Assembly (NCBI RefSeq): GCF_900110755.1
Contig: NZ_FOFF01000011.1
Location: 62,001-126,000 of the forward strand
Length of the DNA stretch: 64,000 bases
Reading direction: 5' to 3'
Source: Streptomyces sp. yr375
GTDB taxonomy: Bacteria > Actinomycetota > Actinomycetes > Streptomycetales > Streptomycetaceae
A program made the translations under genes and the position numbers. The notes beneath the pieces were generated by a model. It had not been told where the DNA came from. It saw nothing but the letters and a program-made list of their open reading frames with translations, and made no database searches. How positions within the stretch are numbered: the stretch's first letter is position 1; each line of letters starts with the position of its first letter. Positions 26,531-34,633 of this stretch are shown piece after piece.

Positions 26531-27214
26531 GTGGCGCTGCAGGAACGCGCTGTACGGACGAGACGGGCAGTCCTCGTCGCGGCCGCGGCGGTGTTCGCGG
26601 AGGTCGGATACGAGGCGGCGACGATCGCGGAGATCCTTTCCCGCGCCGGGGTGACCAAGGGGGCTCTGTACTTCCATTTCTCCTCCAAGGAGGAGCTCGC
26701 GCAGGCCGTCCTGGCCAGTCAGTTGGAGGCCGTTCCGCCGGTCCCGGCAAGGGAGTTGCTGCTCCAGCAGGGAATGGACGAGGCGTTCGTGCTGGCCCAT
26801 CTGCTGTCCGTGGGCGACCCGCTGGTCCAGGGAAGCATCCGGCTGACGGTCGACCAGGGCGTGCCCAGCGACAAGCTGGACCGACGGCTGCCGATGAGCG
26901 GCTGGATCGCGCACAACGCCGACGTGCTGGGCCGGGCGAAGGAGAAGGGCGAACTGCTCCCGCATGTCGATGTGGCCGCGGCCGCGCGCATGTTCGTGGG
27001 GGCGTTCACGGGCGTGCAGGTCCTGTCCAAGATCATGACGGGTCACGCGGATCTGCCGGAGCGGGTGGCGGACCTCCAGCGGCACCTGATGGCCGGGGTC
27101 GCGGTGCCGGCGGTGCTGCTGCAGCTCGACACGGCCGCGGACCGGGGGGCCAGGGTCTACGAGGAGGCCATGAAGGCCAGTTGGGGAGCGGGAGAGACCC
27201 AAGCGGCCGGGTGA
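26531..27214 (+). CDS. avaR1: Gamma-butyrolactone/avenolide receptor, TetR family
   Basis: A 227-residue TetR-type hormone receptor. The N-terminal helix-turn-helix (AVRTRRAVLVAAAAVF, YEAATIAEILSRAGVTKG, ALYFHFSSKEELAQAVLASQ) is close to ArpA/ScbR/AvaR receptors. The ligand domain follows, with conserved Trp (SGWIAHNADVL). GTG 26531 is preceded by GGAGG. It lies between aco and the P450 gene exactly as avaR1 does in S. avermitilis. It should repress aco and itself until butenolide or butyrolactone accumulates. Confidence 0.88.
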   Translation: MALQERAVRTRRAVLVAAAAVFAEVGYEAATIAEILSRAGVTKGALYFHFSSKEELAQAVLASQLEAVPPVPARELLLQQGMDEAFVLAHLLSVGDPLVQGSIRLTVDQGVPSDKLDRRLPMSGWIAHNADVLGRAKEKGELLPHVDVAAAARMFVGAFTGVQVLSKIMTGHADLPERVADLQRHLMAGVAVPAVLLQLDTAADRGARVYEEAMKASWGAGETQAAG

Positions 27215-27481
27215 CCGCCGCACCGGGCGGGGCCAGGCCGGTCGTCGTGTGGCGGCCCGGCGTCCCGGTTTTCCCGTGTTCTGGCGTCTCTGTGGTGGTG
27301 TCCCTGCGGTGGTGAGGCGGCTGAGGCGGTGGTTGGGCGTGGGGCCGCCGGGGGAGTGGTGAGGGGTGAACGGTCGTTCGGGACGTCGTCGTGCGTCCCG
27401 GCGGGAGAGCGAGGGGAAACCCAGCTCTCCCGGGCAAGCGCAAAGGCCGATGTGAGCAGGACGAACTCGGGGAGTACGACG

Positions 27482-28717
27482 ATGGATACGACTGCCTGCC
27501 CCTATGCCCTGGACGTGACGGGGCGCGACCTCGCCGCGGAGGCGGCGATGCTGCGGGGTCAAGGACCGGCCGTCCAGGTGGAGTTGCCGGGCGGTGTGGC
27601 GGCCTGGGCGGTGGTGCGGCAGCAGTACGTGGAGCGGCTGCTGACCGACTCCCGGGTGTCGAAGGACGCGCGCCGGCACTGGCCCGAATTCATCGAGGGA
27701 AGAATCACCCAGGACTGGCCGCTGTATCCGTGGGTGGCGAACGAGAACATGCTGTTCGCCTACGGTGCCTCGCACACCCGGCTGCGCCGGCTGGTGGCGG
27801 CGGCGTTCACCGCGCGCCGCTCGGAGGCGATGCGGCCGCGGGTCGCGCAGATCGCCGCCGAACTCGTCGACGGGCTCGCGGCGACCGACCCGGGCGCGCC
27901 CATCGACCTGCGCGCCTCGTACGCGGAACTGCTGCCCATGCGCGTGATCTGTGAGCTGTTCGGGGTGGCACACGGCGAGGCCACCGACGCCCTGTGCGCG
28001 GCACTGCACAAGGTGTTCGGTACGACGATCAGCGGGCAGGAGATCGAGGCGGCACGGCTGGAGGCGTTCGCCCTGCTGTCGGAGCTGGTGAAGGCCAAGC
28101 GGGCCGAACCCGGCGACGATCTGACGTCGCTGCTGATCGAGGCACGCGACCAGGACGACCGGCTCAGCGAGGAAGAACTGCTGGGCACCCTCTTCCTCAT
28201 GATCGCCGGGGGGCAGGACACCACCGCCGCCCTGATCACCAACGCGGTCGGGGCGCTGCTGAGATGGCCCGAGCAGTGGGAGCACGTGCGGGCGGGCCGG
28301 GCGACCTGGCAGGACGTCGCCGCCGAGGCGATGCGCGTGCACACCCCCGGGGCGTACTCGCCGATGCGGTTCGCCGTCGAGGACATCGACCTGGACGGCG
28401 TACTGATCCGCAAGGGCGAGGCCATCCTCGTCTCCTTCGCGGCCGGCGGCCGCGACCCCGAGCGCTACGGGCCGGACGCCGACCGGTTCGACGTACTGCG
28501 CACGGACCGCGACACCCTCGGCTTCGGCCACGGACCGCACCGCTGCATGGGGGCCCCGCTCGCCGGGGTGGAGGCGGAGAGCGCCTTCGCCGCGCTCTTC
28601 GAACGCTTCCCCCGAATGGAACTCGCCTGCGAACCGACCCAACTCCAGCCGCTGCCAAGCTTCCTGATGAACAGTTACCGTTCACTGCCCGTGCGGCTCG
28701 CTCCCGCGTCCGTCTGA
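27482..28717 (+). CDS. cyp17: Cytochrome P450 of autoregulator synthesis
   Basis: A 411-residue soluble bacterial P450. The I-helix oxygen-binding motif AGGQDTT is at residues 242-248, the K-helix ExxR is EAMR, and the haem loop [10 protein letters not shown] holds the axial Cys355. The open frame extends upstream to 27329, but ATG 27482 ([11 protein letters not shown]) fits the family start. In S. avermitilis Cyp17 is needed for avenolide synthesis, and the position between two receptor genes is the same. The 267 bases before it show no ARE-like site, so it may be read from the avaR1 promoter. Confidence 0.85.
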   Translation: MDTTACPYALDVTGRDLAAEAAMLRGQGPAVQVELPGGVAAWAVVRQQYVERLLTDSRVSKDARRHWPEFIEGRITQDWPLYPWVANENMLFAYGASHTRLRRLVAAAFTARRSEAMRPRVAQIAAELVDGLAATDPGAPIDLRASYAELLPMRVICELFGVAHGEATDALCAALHKVFGTTISGQEIEAARLEAFALLSELVKAKRAEPGDDLTSLLIEARDQDDRLSEEELLGTLFLMIAGGQDTTAALITNAVGALLRWPEQWEHVRAGRATWQDVAAEAMRVHTPGAYSPMRFAVEDIDLDGVLIRKGEAILVSFAAGGRDPERYGPDADRFDVLRTDRDTLGFGHGPHRCMGAPLAGVEAESAFAALFERFPRMELACEPTQLQPLPSFLMNSYRSLPVRLAPASV

Positions 28718-28778
28718 CCAGGGGACGTAACTCCAGGCCCGCGCGCTCTCCCCCCTCACCGGGCGCCGGCCGCGCCAA

Positions 28779-28802
28779 AGATACCGAACGCGCGGTTTAC
28801 CG
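28779..28802 (+). promoter_or_regulatory. ARE-like site upstream of avaR2
   Basis: AGATACCGAAC followed by CGCGGTTTACC matches the ARE pattern, with the same AGATAC left half as the aco site. It lies about 100 bases before the second receptor gene, in an otherwise non-coding 187-base gap. Confidence 0.6.
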
Positions 28803-28904
28803 CGGGGTGTTCGTGGTGGGATGCTCTCCACGTTTCGGCGGGGCGCGGGGCGCGGGGCGTGGCCCTGCGTGGTCCGTCCAGGCCGGGTGGGGGAGGGAAC
28901 CACG

Positions 28905-29546
28905 ATGGTCAGACAGGCTCGGGCGGTGCGCACACGGCAGTCCCTCGTCCGTGCGGCGGCCGAGGTGTTCGCCGCCGAGGGCTACGCCAGGGCGTCCCTT
29001 CCCGCGATCAGCGCACGGGCCGGTGTGAGCACCGGGGCCCTGCACTTCCACTTCGCCAGCAAGGACGACCTCGCCGGTGCGGTGGAGAGGGCGGCGGCGG
29101 ACGCCGTGGAGGAACTGGCGGAGGGCTGCCGCAGCGAGGCGGACACGCTGCTCCAGTCACTGGTGGACATGGTGAGCGGTCTGCTGCTCGCGGTGGTCGC
29201 CGATCCCGTGATCAGGGCGGGCTTCCGGCTGAGCGGAGACCCCTCCCGCAAGAACGGGATGCAGATACTGCGCTGGTGGCAGGTGTGGGTGCACGATCTC
29301 GTCGTCGAGGCGCAGCGCGCGGGGGAGCTCGCGCAGGACGTCTCGGCCGACGCGGCGACGACCGTGATCGTGGCGGCGACGGCCGGTTTCGAGGTGCTGG
29401 GCGCGGCGGACCGCGAGTGGCTCTCGGTGGAGCGCATGACCCAGTTGTGGACCTTCGTCCTGCCGAGACTGGCGGCCACGCCGATCCCCGACCCGGCCCT
29501 GCTCCGGCCGGGAACCGGCCCGGCCGTGGACGAACAGACGGAATAG
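28905..29546 (+). CDS. avaR2: Second butyrolactone-type receptor, TetR family
   Basis: A 213-residue receptor paralogue. The DNA-binding domain reads AVRTRQSLVRAAAEVF, SLPAISARAGVSTGALHFHFASKDDLAGAVE, and the ligand domain contains WWQVWVHDLVVEAQ. The GALHFHFAS variation and weaker similarity suggest a pseudo-receptor of the AvaR2/ScbR2 kind, which answer to antibiotics or foreign hormones as well. ATG 28905 follows GGGAGGG; an in-frame ATG at 28821 is less likely. An ARE-like site precedes it. Confidence 0.82.
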   Translation: MVRQARAVRTRQSLVRAAAEVFAAEGYARASLPAISARAGVSTGALHFHFASKDDLAGAVERAAADAVEELAEGCRSEADTLLQSLVDMVSGLLLAVVADPVIRAGFRLSGDPSRKNGMQILRWWQVWVHDLVVEAQRAGELAQDVSADAATTVIVAATAGFEVLGAADREWLSVERMTQLWTFVLPRLAATPIPDPALLRPGTGPAVDEQTE

Positions 29547-29548
29547 CG

Positions 29549-29575
29549 TTCCCTCTCTTCCCTCTCTTCCCTCTG
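29549..29575. repeat. Polypyrimidine 9-bp tandem repeat
   Basis: TTCCCTCTC occurs at 29549 and 29558, and TTCCCTCTG at 29567, with a degenerate continuation, right after the avaR2 stop. On the other strand it would encode EREEREE in the tail of the broken M56 frame, which is probably not real protein. Confidence 0.6.
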
Positions 29576-29599
29576 TTCCCCTTGCTTCGCTTGGGCGAC

Positions 29600-30293
29600 T
29601 TCACCGACCGTGTGCGGGGTGGGCGCGGTGGTGGCGAGGAGGGCGGAGACGCGGCGGGGGGCCGGTCCTGCGGTGGCCGTGGGGGACAGGCGGGGTCGGG
29701 TGGCGGGGCCGCCGGCATGGGCGGCGAGGGCCGCGCGGGCGATGGCGCGGGCCGTGAGGGCGCGGTCGCCGGTCGTCTCGTCGGTCGTCTCGGCGGCCGA
29801 TTCGTCGGCCCAGCGCTCCAGGGCGTAGGCGATCGGTTCCCGCAGGCCGTGCAGTGCGGGATGCAGGACCGAGGCGAGTTCGGCCGCGGCGAGGAAGTAG
29901 TGGTGGCCGTGGGCGAGATGGGCACGTTCGTGGGCGAACAGCACTTCGCGTTCGGGTGCGTTGAGGGAGCGCAGCATTCCGGAGGTCACGACGATGCGGC
30001 CCGGCCGCCCTGGTCGCCCCGGTAGCACGTAGGCCTCGGGGCGCTCGTCCTGCCGTACCCAGAGATCCCGGCCCCCGGCCGTCCGCCGAACTGCCGCCGG
30101 ACGGCGCGCAGTTAGTGGACGTGTCGTCGCGCGCGGAGCACTGTCGCGCCGGCCAGCGCGAGCATGCCCATGGCCGCGGTACTGGACAGGGCGAGGGCGA
30201 GTGTGAGGGCCGTCAGGGTCCAGGAGGCGGCCCGAGGCGAAGACGCTCCGCGAGCAGCGGCATGACCAGCGGAATCCACACGTCGTAGATCAC
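29600..30293 (-). pseudogene. Broken M56 (BlaR1-like) metalloprotease
   Basis: Remains of an M56 membrane protease that normally pairs with BlaI. The start is a GTG at 30293 overlapping the BlaI stop (GTGA) and reads IYDVWIPLVMPLLAERLR, but the frame then hits a stop. A second frame carries AASWTLTALTLALALSS to a stop near 30113. A third frame carries RRTAGGRDLWVRQD, ILV-type IVVTSGMLRSLN, the zinc motif HERAHLAHGHH and ERWADESAAE. About 100 central residues are missing, and the C-terminal end runs into repeat sequence. The length and frames argue that it is inactive; the zinc-site part alone stays open. Confidence 0.72.
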
Positions 30294-30718
30294 GGAGAGC
30301 TTTCGGGGTCCGCTGGGCCGTCGTCGAGCAGGGACCGCAGCAGCTCCTCGTCCTCGGGGCCGAGGCCGGAGACGAAGCGGGCCAGGACGGTCCCGCGGTT
30401 GGCGTCCTTGTCCAGCTCGGCGTGCATACGACGGGCCGTCAGACCGGGCGGGTCCTGCGCCGGGGCGTAGGCATAGCCACGGCCCGCGAAGACGCGGGTG
30501 ACCGTGCCCTTGGCGTGCAGGCGCGTCAGTATCGTCGTCACTGTCGTGCGGGCCAAGCCCCCGCCCAGCGCGCCCTGCACCGCGACCGGCGTGAGGGGAG
30601 TGTCGGCGGCCCAGAGCGCGGCCAGGACGCTCGCCTCCAGCTCACCCGCGGGCCGCCGCTCCGACCGCCCGCCGGCCGACCGGTCTCCGGCCGTCCGGTC
30701 TCCGGGTCCCTCTGCCAT
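30290..30718 (-). CDS. BlaI/MecI-type winged-helix repressor
   Basis: A 142-residue repressor. The winged helix (about residues 25-100: GELEASVLAALWAADTPLT, TTVTTILTRLHAKGTVTRV, GRGYAYAPAQ) is typical of BlaI/CopY proteins. It is preceded by a low-complexity GDRTAGDRSAGGRSERR tail. These regulators are inactivated by a partner M56 protease; here the partner gene overlaps its stop but is broken, so the repressor may be permanently active or useless. Confidence 0.85.
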   Translation of the reverse strand: MAEGPGDRTAGDRSAGGRSERRPAGELEASVLAALWAADTPLTPVAVQGALGGGLARTTVTTILTRLHAKGTVTRVFAGRGYAYAPAQDPPGLTARRMHAELDKDANRGTVLARFVSGLGPEDEELLRSLLDDGPADPESSP

Positions 30719-30906
30719 GGAAACGCTCCTCGGCGCTCTGTCGTCCGCAACGCGGTAAACCGTCTACGGGGTTGTAGTCGCCATGACTGTAGCCCGCCCG
30801 GTGCCCGGTGCGATATCGCCGTCTTGCCCGGTCCATACCGGCAGCCGGGTCCGGGGTCCTGGCATGATCGACGGCAGTCCGTTCCGCTGTCAGGCTGGAG
30901 CCGTCG

Positions 30907-32046
30907 ATGGATGTGACCGAGTCGGGGCATGGCGCGCGGGTGTCCGCGTACGCGGCCGTGGGCGCACGGCTGTCTCTCCTCAGTGACCGCCGGATCGAGG
31001 AGGTGGTGGCCGCCGCGCCGAGTCTGGGCTCCGGCATCGGCGGCAGGTCGGCGGAGATGGAGGTCGCGGGAACCCGCGTCTTCGTCAAACGGGTCCCGCT
31101 GACGGACGTCGAGCTGCGACCGGAGCACGTGCGGTCGACCGCCAACGTCTTCGACCTTCCCCTCTACTACCAGTACGGGGCGGGGTCGGCCGGGTTCGGC
31201 GCCTGGCGCGAACTGGCCGCGCACCTCATGACCACAGGCTGGGCGCTGACGAACGAGTACGCGGGCTTCCCGCTGCTGTACCACTGGCGGGTGCTGCCCG
31301 ACAGCGCACCCGCCGGGTTCGTGGACGGGCTCGGCGGTGTCGAGGGGGCCGTCGCGCACTGGGAGGGCTCGCCGGCCGTGCGCCGCCGACTGGAGGCCGT
31401 CGGAGCGTCCTCCTTCAGCCTGGTGCTCTTCCTGGAGTACGTGCCCCACACGCTCGCCGCCTGGCTCCGCGAAGCCGGTGCGGCCGCCTGGCGGGGGCCG
31501 GACGGCGAGTCGCCCCATCGGTGGGCCGAGGACGCGCTGGTCCGGGGCACCGAGTTCATGAGCGGGCGCGGACTGGTCCACTTCGACGCGCACTTCGCCA
31601 ACCTGCTCACCGACGGCCGCCAGGTGTACTTCGCGGACTTCGGGCTCGCCTCGAGCCGCGACTTCGACCTCTCGGCGGCCGAGCGCGCCTTCCTCACCGA
31701 CCACCTGCTGTACGACCGCTCCTACGCCCCCAACCACCTGCTGCGCCACCATCTGCCGGACGAGGTGCATGGGGGCGTCGAACACGGTGCCTTCCTGCGC
31801 GCCTGGGCCGACGGCCACCGGCCGGACGGCGTGCCGTCCGACATCGGCGCGATCATCGACCGGCACGTCCGGCACGCGGTCGTCCTGGACGACTTCCACC
31901 GTCGCCTGCTCACACAGAGCAAACGCACGCCGTTCCCCGCGGCCGAGATCCGGCAGGCCCTGGCCGGGACCACGGCTACGCCCCCTCAGGGTTCGCGGTG
32001 TGCCCCGCCACCTGCGGCATGTCCACCACCTGTGGCATGTCCGTGA
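30907..32046 (+). CDS. Protein kinase-like protein
   Basis: A 379-residue soluble protein with a divergent kinase fold. The catalytic loop is HFDAHFAN (Asp227, Asn232) and the metal-binding motif is DFG at Asp244 (YFADFGLASS). The candidate ATP-lysine is in VFVKRVPL. The G-loop is poor. The HxDxxxxN spacing resembles aminoglycoside/choline-type kinases as much as Ser/Thr kinases. The C-terminal 25 residues (CAPPPAACPPPVACP) arise from a short duplicated stretch and may be a frame artefact. The GGAG before ATG 30907 supports the start. Substrate unknown. Confidence 0.7.
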   Translation: MDVTESGHGARVSAYAAVGARLSLLSDRRIEEVVAAAPSLGSGIGGRSAEMEVAGTRVFVKRVPLTDVELRPEHVRSTANVFDLPLYYQYGAGSAGFGAWRELAAHLMTTGWALTNEYAGFPLLYHWRVLPDSAPAGFVDGLGGVEGAVAHWEGSPAVRRRLEAVGASSFSLVLFLEYVPHTLAAWLREAGAAAWRGPDGESPHRWAEDALVRGTEFMSGRGLVHFDAHFANLLTDGRQVYFADFGLASSRDFDLSAAERAFLTDHLLYDRSYAPNHLLRHHLPDEVHGGVEHGAFLRAWADGHRPDGVPSDIGAIIDRHVRHAVVLDDFHRRLLTQSKRTPFPAAEIRQALAGTTATPPQGSRCAPPPAACPPPVACP

Positions 32047-32113
32047 CATGCCTGTGACGGGAAGTGTGACCCCCGTCACGGCCTGACCGATCCATCGCCA
32101 TCAAGATCATCGG

Positions 32114-32803
32114 ATGCGCAGAAACCTCTTAACGGCCCGCGCGGTCGGGCGACCCGCCCTTGCCGTGCTGGCCGCCGTCGGCGTGACGGCGGGCATCCTC
32201 GTCGGCTGGCCGGCGCTCGACACCGTCAACGGGTGCGGGCTCGCGGCCAACCGGTATCCGTCCGGGACCGCGCAGGACTGGGTGCGGTACGCCGATGTCG
32301 TGGTCGTCGGCCGGGCCGTACGGGAACGGGAGAGCGGGCGGCGGAAACTGTCCGTCGGAGCCTACGGGTACCAGCTCCAGCGGACCGTCGAACTGACCGT
32401 GCAGGCCAAGCCGTTCACCTCCGGCACGCGCACCCATCCCGCCGTCGGAGCCTCCCTCGACTACGAGGCCGCGGGCTGGCGGCTGCTGCGCTCCGACGGT
32501 ACGACCCGTGTCCCGGACCTGACCGGCGACGCCCCGCGCGTCATACCCGGCCACACCTACATCCTCGCCCTGCGCTGGGAGGAGGAACGGTGGGTCGCGC
32601 TCGGGGAGGGCGCGGTGGTGCCGTTCGACGGTCAGGTCGTCGGGCGCGGCGAGTGGTGCGGCCGGATCGTCGACACCGACGCCTTCGCCCAGGGCGAGCG
32701 GACCGGCCGCTCGGACGACCACAGCCTGGAGAAGACACTCCTCGGCCAGGGCGAACCGGCCCTCGACCGAGCACTCCGGCAGGCGGCCCGGCAGGGCTCC
32801 TAG
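32114..32803 (+). CDS. Secreted or membrane-anchored protein of unknown function
   Basis: A 229-residue protein, not recognised. An N-terminal hydrophobic stretch (PALAVLAAVGVTAGILVGW) could be a signal or anchor. It is followed by an extracytoplasmic domain with two cysteines (VNGCGL, EWCGRI) that could form a disulphide. The body contains beta-rich segments (VRYADVVVVGRAVRERE, HTYILALRWEEERWVAL), similar in style to small actinobacterial envelope proteins. It stands alone between a kinase-like gene and an MFS gene. Confidence 0.65.
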   Translation: MRRNLLTARAVGRPALAVLAAVGVTAGILVGWPALDTVNGCGLAANRYPSGTAQDWVRYADVVVVGRAVRERESGRRKLSVGAYGYQLQRTVELTVQAKPFTSGTRTHPAVGASLDYEAAGWRLLRSDGTTRVPDLTGDAPRVIPGHTYILALRWEEERWVALGEGAVVPFDGQVVGRGEWCGRIVDTDAFAQGERTGRSDDHSLEKTLLGQGEPALDRALRQAARQGS

Positions 32804-32853
32804 CGGAGATGAAATCGGTTGCGGCGGGGCGGCGAGGTCGGTGAGGTTGCTCC

Positions 32854-34116
32854 ATGGACGGTGCCATGGAGCGGGCGAGACGGACGGGCACGGGCGGCGA
32901 CCCTACGGGTGCGGCCACGGGCTCGCCGACACAGCCGGCACCGATGGCACGGACGACACCGACGGCTTCCTGGCGGAGGGCGGCGGTGCTCGGGGCCCTG
33001 ATGCTGGCCGCGTTCACCTTCAACACCGCGGAGAACCTGCCGGTCGGCCTACTGGAACTCATCTCCGAGAACCTGTCGGTGTCGGTGTCGGCGGTCGGTC
33101 TCCTCCTCACCGGCTACGGCGTGACCGTCGCCGTCGCGTCGCTGCCGCTCGCCCACCTCACGCGGGCCGCGCCCCGACGCCATGTCCTCACGGGAGTGCT
33201 GACCGCGCTCGTCGCGTCCAGTCTGATGGCGGCGTCGGCCACGTCCTACGGCCTGCTCCTCGCGGCACGGCTGCTGACCGCGCTCGCCCAGGCGCTGTTC
33301 TGGGCCGTCATGGGGCCGGTCGCGGTGGGCCTGTTCGCACCCGGGGTCCGAGGGCGCGTGGTCGGGGCGCTGTCCGTCGCCGGTTCGCTCGCCCTCGTGC
33401 TCGGTGTCCCCGCCGGGACCTGGCTGGGTCAACAGAGCGACTGGCAGGTCCCCGTCGCCGTACTCGCGGCCCTGGGACTCCTCTCTCTCGTGACGATCGC
33501 CGTACTCCTCCCGACCTCACGCCCGGACGAAGAGCACGCCGCCTACGGAACCCGCCCCGACACCCGCCGCTTCCGGACCGTGCTGGCGGCCGGAACCCTG
33601 TCCGCCACCGGGGCGTTCACGGGATACACCTACCTGGCGACCTTCCTGGTCGACGTCAGCGGTTTCTCCCGCAGCACCGTCAGCGCCCTGTTCGTGGCCT
33701 TCGGCGTCGGATGTCTGGCCGGGGTGACCATCACCGGGGCCCTGCTGGACCGCCATCCGCAGTCCGCACTGACCGCCGCCGTGGTCACGCAGGCGGCAGG
33801 CATGCTCGGCCTGTACGCGGCCGGTACGGATCCCGTGGCGGCGCTGGTGTTCCTGGTGCTGACGGGTGGTGCGGTCGGCCCGGTGTTCATGACCACCCAG
33901 AACGAGATGCTGCGGTGCGCACCGGGCCGCACGGACATGGCCCTCGCGGCCAACTCCGGTTCCTACAACGCCGGCATCGCGGCCGGCGCCGCGCTCGGCG
34001 GCCTGATCCTGGCCCTCACCGACGTCCGGACCACCTTCCTCGCCGGCGGTCTGCTGACCGCCTGCGCCTACGCCGTACTACTCGGCGGACGATCACTGCC
34101 AGGACGACGGGCGTGA
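32854..34116 (+). CDS. MFS transporter, DHA1 drug/sugar-efflux type
   Basis: A 420-residue, 12-helix transporter after a hydrophilic 40-residue N-terminus. Helix 1 contains ENLPVGLL, and helices 2-4 carry LTGYGVTVAVASLPLAHLTRAAPRR (motif A-like) and ARLLTALAQALFWAV. It resembles chloramphenicol- and arabinose-efflux (AraJ/CmlR-like) members. It should export a small hydrophobic compound or sugar driven by protons. An ATG at 32944 could be an alternative start, removing most of the non-helical leader. Confidence 0.85.
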   Translation: MDGAMERARRTGTGGDPTGAATGSPTQPAPMARTTPTASWRRAAVLGALMLAAFTFNTAENLPVGLLELISENLSVSVSAVGLLLTGYGVTVAVASLPLAHLTRAAPRRHVLTGVLTALVASSLMAASATSYGLLLAARLLTALAQALFWAVMGPVAVGLFAPGVRGRVVGALSVAGSLALVLGVPAGTWLGQQSDWQVPVAVLAALGLLSLVTIAVLLPTSRPDEEHAAYGTRPDTRRFRTVLAAGTLSATGAFTGYTYLATFLVDVSGFSRSTVSALFVAFGVGCLAGVTITGALLDRHPQSALTAAVVTQAAGMLGLYAAGTDPVAALVFLVLTGGAVGPVFMTTQNEMLRCAPGRTDMALAANSGSYNAGIAAGAALGGLILALTDVRTTFLAGGLLTACAYAVLLGGRSLPGRRA

Positions 34117-34146
34117 ACTGCCCCTGGAACTAGAAGCCTGAAGCCT

Positions 34147-34182
34147 GGAACCGGGTTCCTGGGAATGGTGCGACCTGGTTCC
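34147..34182. promoter_or_regulatory. Palindrome and GGTTCC box before the Atu4866-like gene
   Basis: GGAACC-G-GGTTCC (34147-34159) is a perfect 13-base palindrome. CCTGGTTCC recurs at 34174-34182, and again at 34534-34542 in front of the amidohydrolase gene, suggesting a shared operator, perhaps for a MerR- or TetR-type regulator encoded elsewhere. Confidence 0.4.
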
Positions 34183-34210
34183 CGGTGCGCAGGGGAGCGA
34201 CCGTAGAACC

Positions 34211-34489
34211 ATGAACACGAACGCCATGAAGACGAACGCAGTCCACACGACCACAGCGCCGCACCCCTTTGTCGGTATGTGGGTGACGGCGGACGGCCAC
34301 ATCCGTCAGGAACTCCTCCCGAACGGCCGCTACGACGAGGCCCGTGGCAACCGGCGGAGCGCCTACACCGGCAGCTACACCGTCACCGGCACTCACATCG
34401 ACTACGTCGACGACACCGGCTTCACGGCCACCGGCGACGTCCGGGACGGCGTTCTCTTCCACGAGCACCTCGTCCTGTACCGGGCGTAG
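34211..34489 (+). CDS. Atu4866-family small protein
   Basis: A 92-residue protein matching the small beta-barrel family named after Agrobacterium Atu4866: HPFVGMWVTADGHIRQELL, NGRYDEARGNRRSAYTGSY and THIDYVDDTGFTATGD are hallmark segments. It is probably a lipocalin-like or small-molecule-binding protein; the function is unknown. ATG 34211 is used, although ATG 34229 is also in frame. It often travels with oxidoreductases or amidohydrolases under a common regulator, which fits the next gene. Confidence 0.8.
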   Translation: MNTNAMKTNAVHTTTAPHPFVGMWVTADGHIRQELLPNGRYDEARGNRRSAYTGSYTVTGTHIDYVDDTGFTATGDVRDGVLFHEHLVLYRA

Positions 34490-34533
34490 CCGACGAGGCC
34501 GTCGTGGGTGCGCCGCACCTAGGGAAACGGCGG

Positions 34534-34596
34534 CCTGGTTCCGATACGGGCGCGGATCGAGTCTTGGGACGGAAGCCGCTCACACCACGAGCGGCT
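34534..34596 (+). promoter_or_regulatory. Leader of the amidohydrolase gene: shared box and hairpin
   Basis: CCTGGTTCC (34534-34542) repeats the box upstream of the previous gene. AGCCGCTC (34574-34581) and GAGCGGCT (34589-34596) form an 8-base-pair hairpin 38 bases before the ATG. An attenuating or operator role is possible. Confidence 0.35.
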
Positions 34597-34633
34597 CCAG
34601 CCCAGACCCAGTGCCACCCGAAAGGGGCTAGCC

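Noticed and set aside
29549..29575. TTCCCTCTC repeats as a CRISPR-like or termination array
   Set aside because: The units are nine bases with no spacers, a simple slippage repeat.
28982..30028. M56 protease as an intact 348-residue gene
   Set aside because: The frame's last third runs antisense through the second receptor gene, and the N-terminal half of the protease lies in other frames, so it is treated as a pseudogene.
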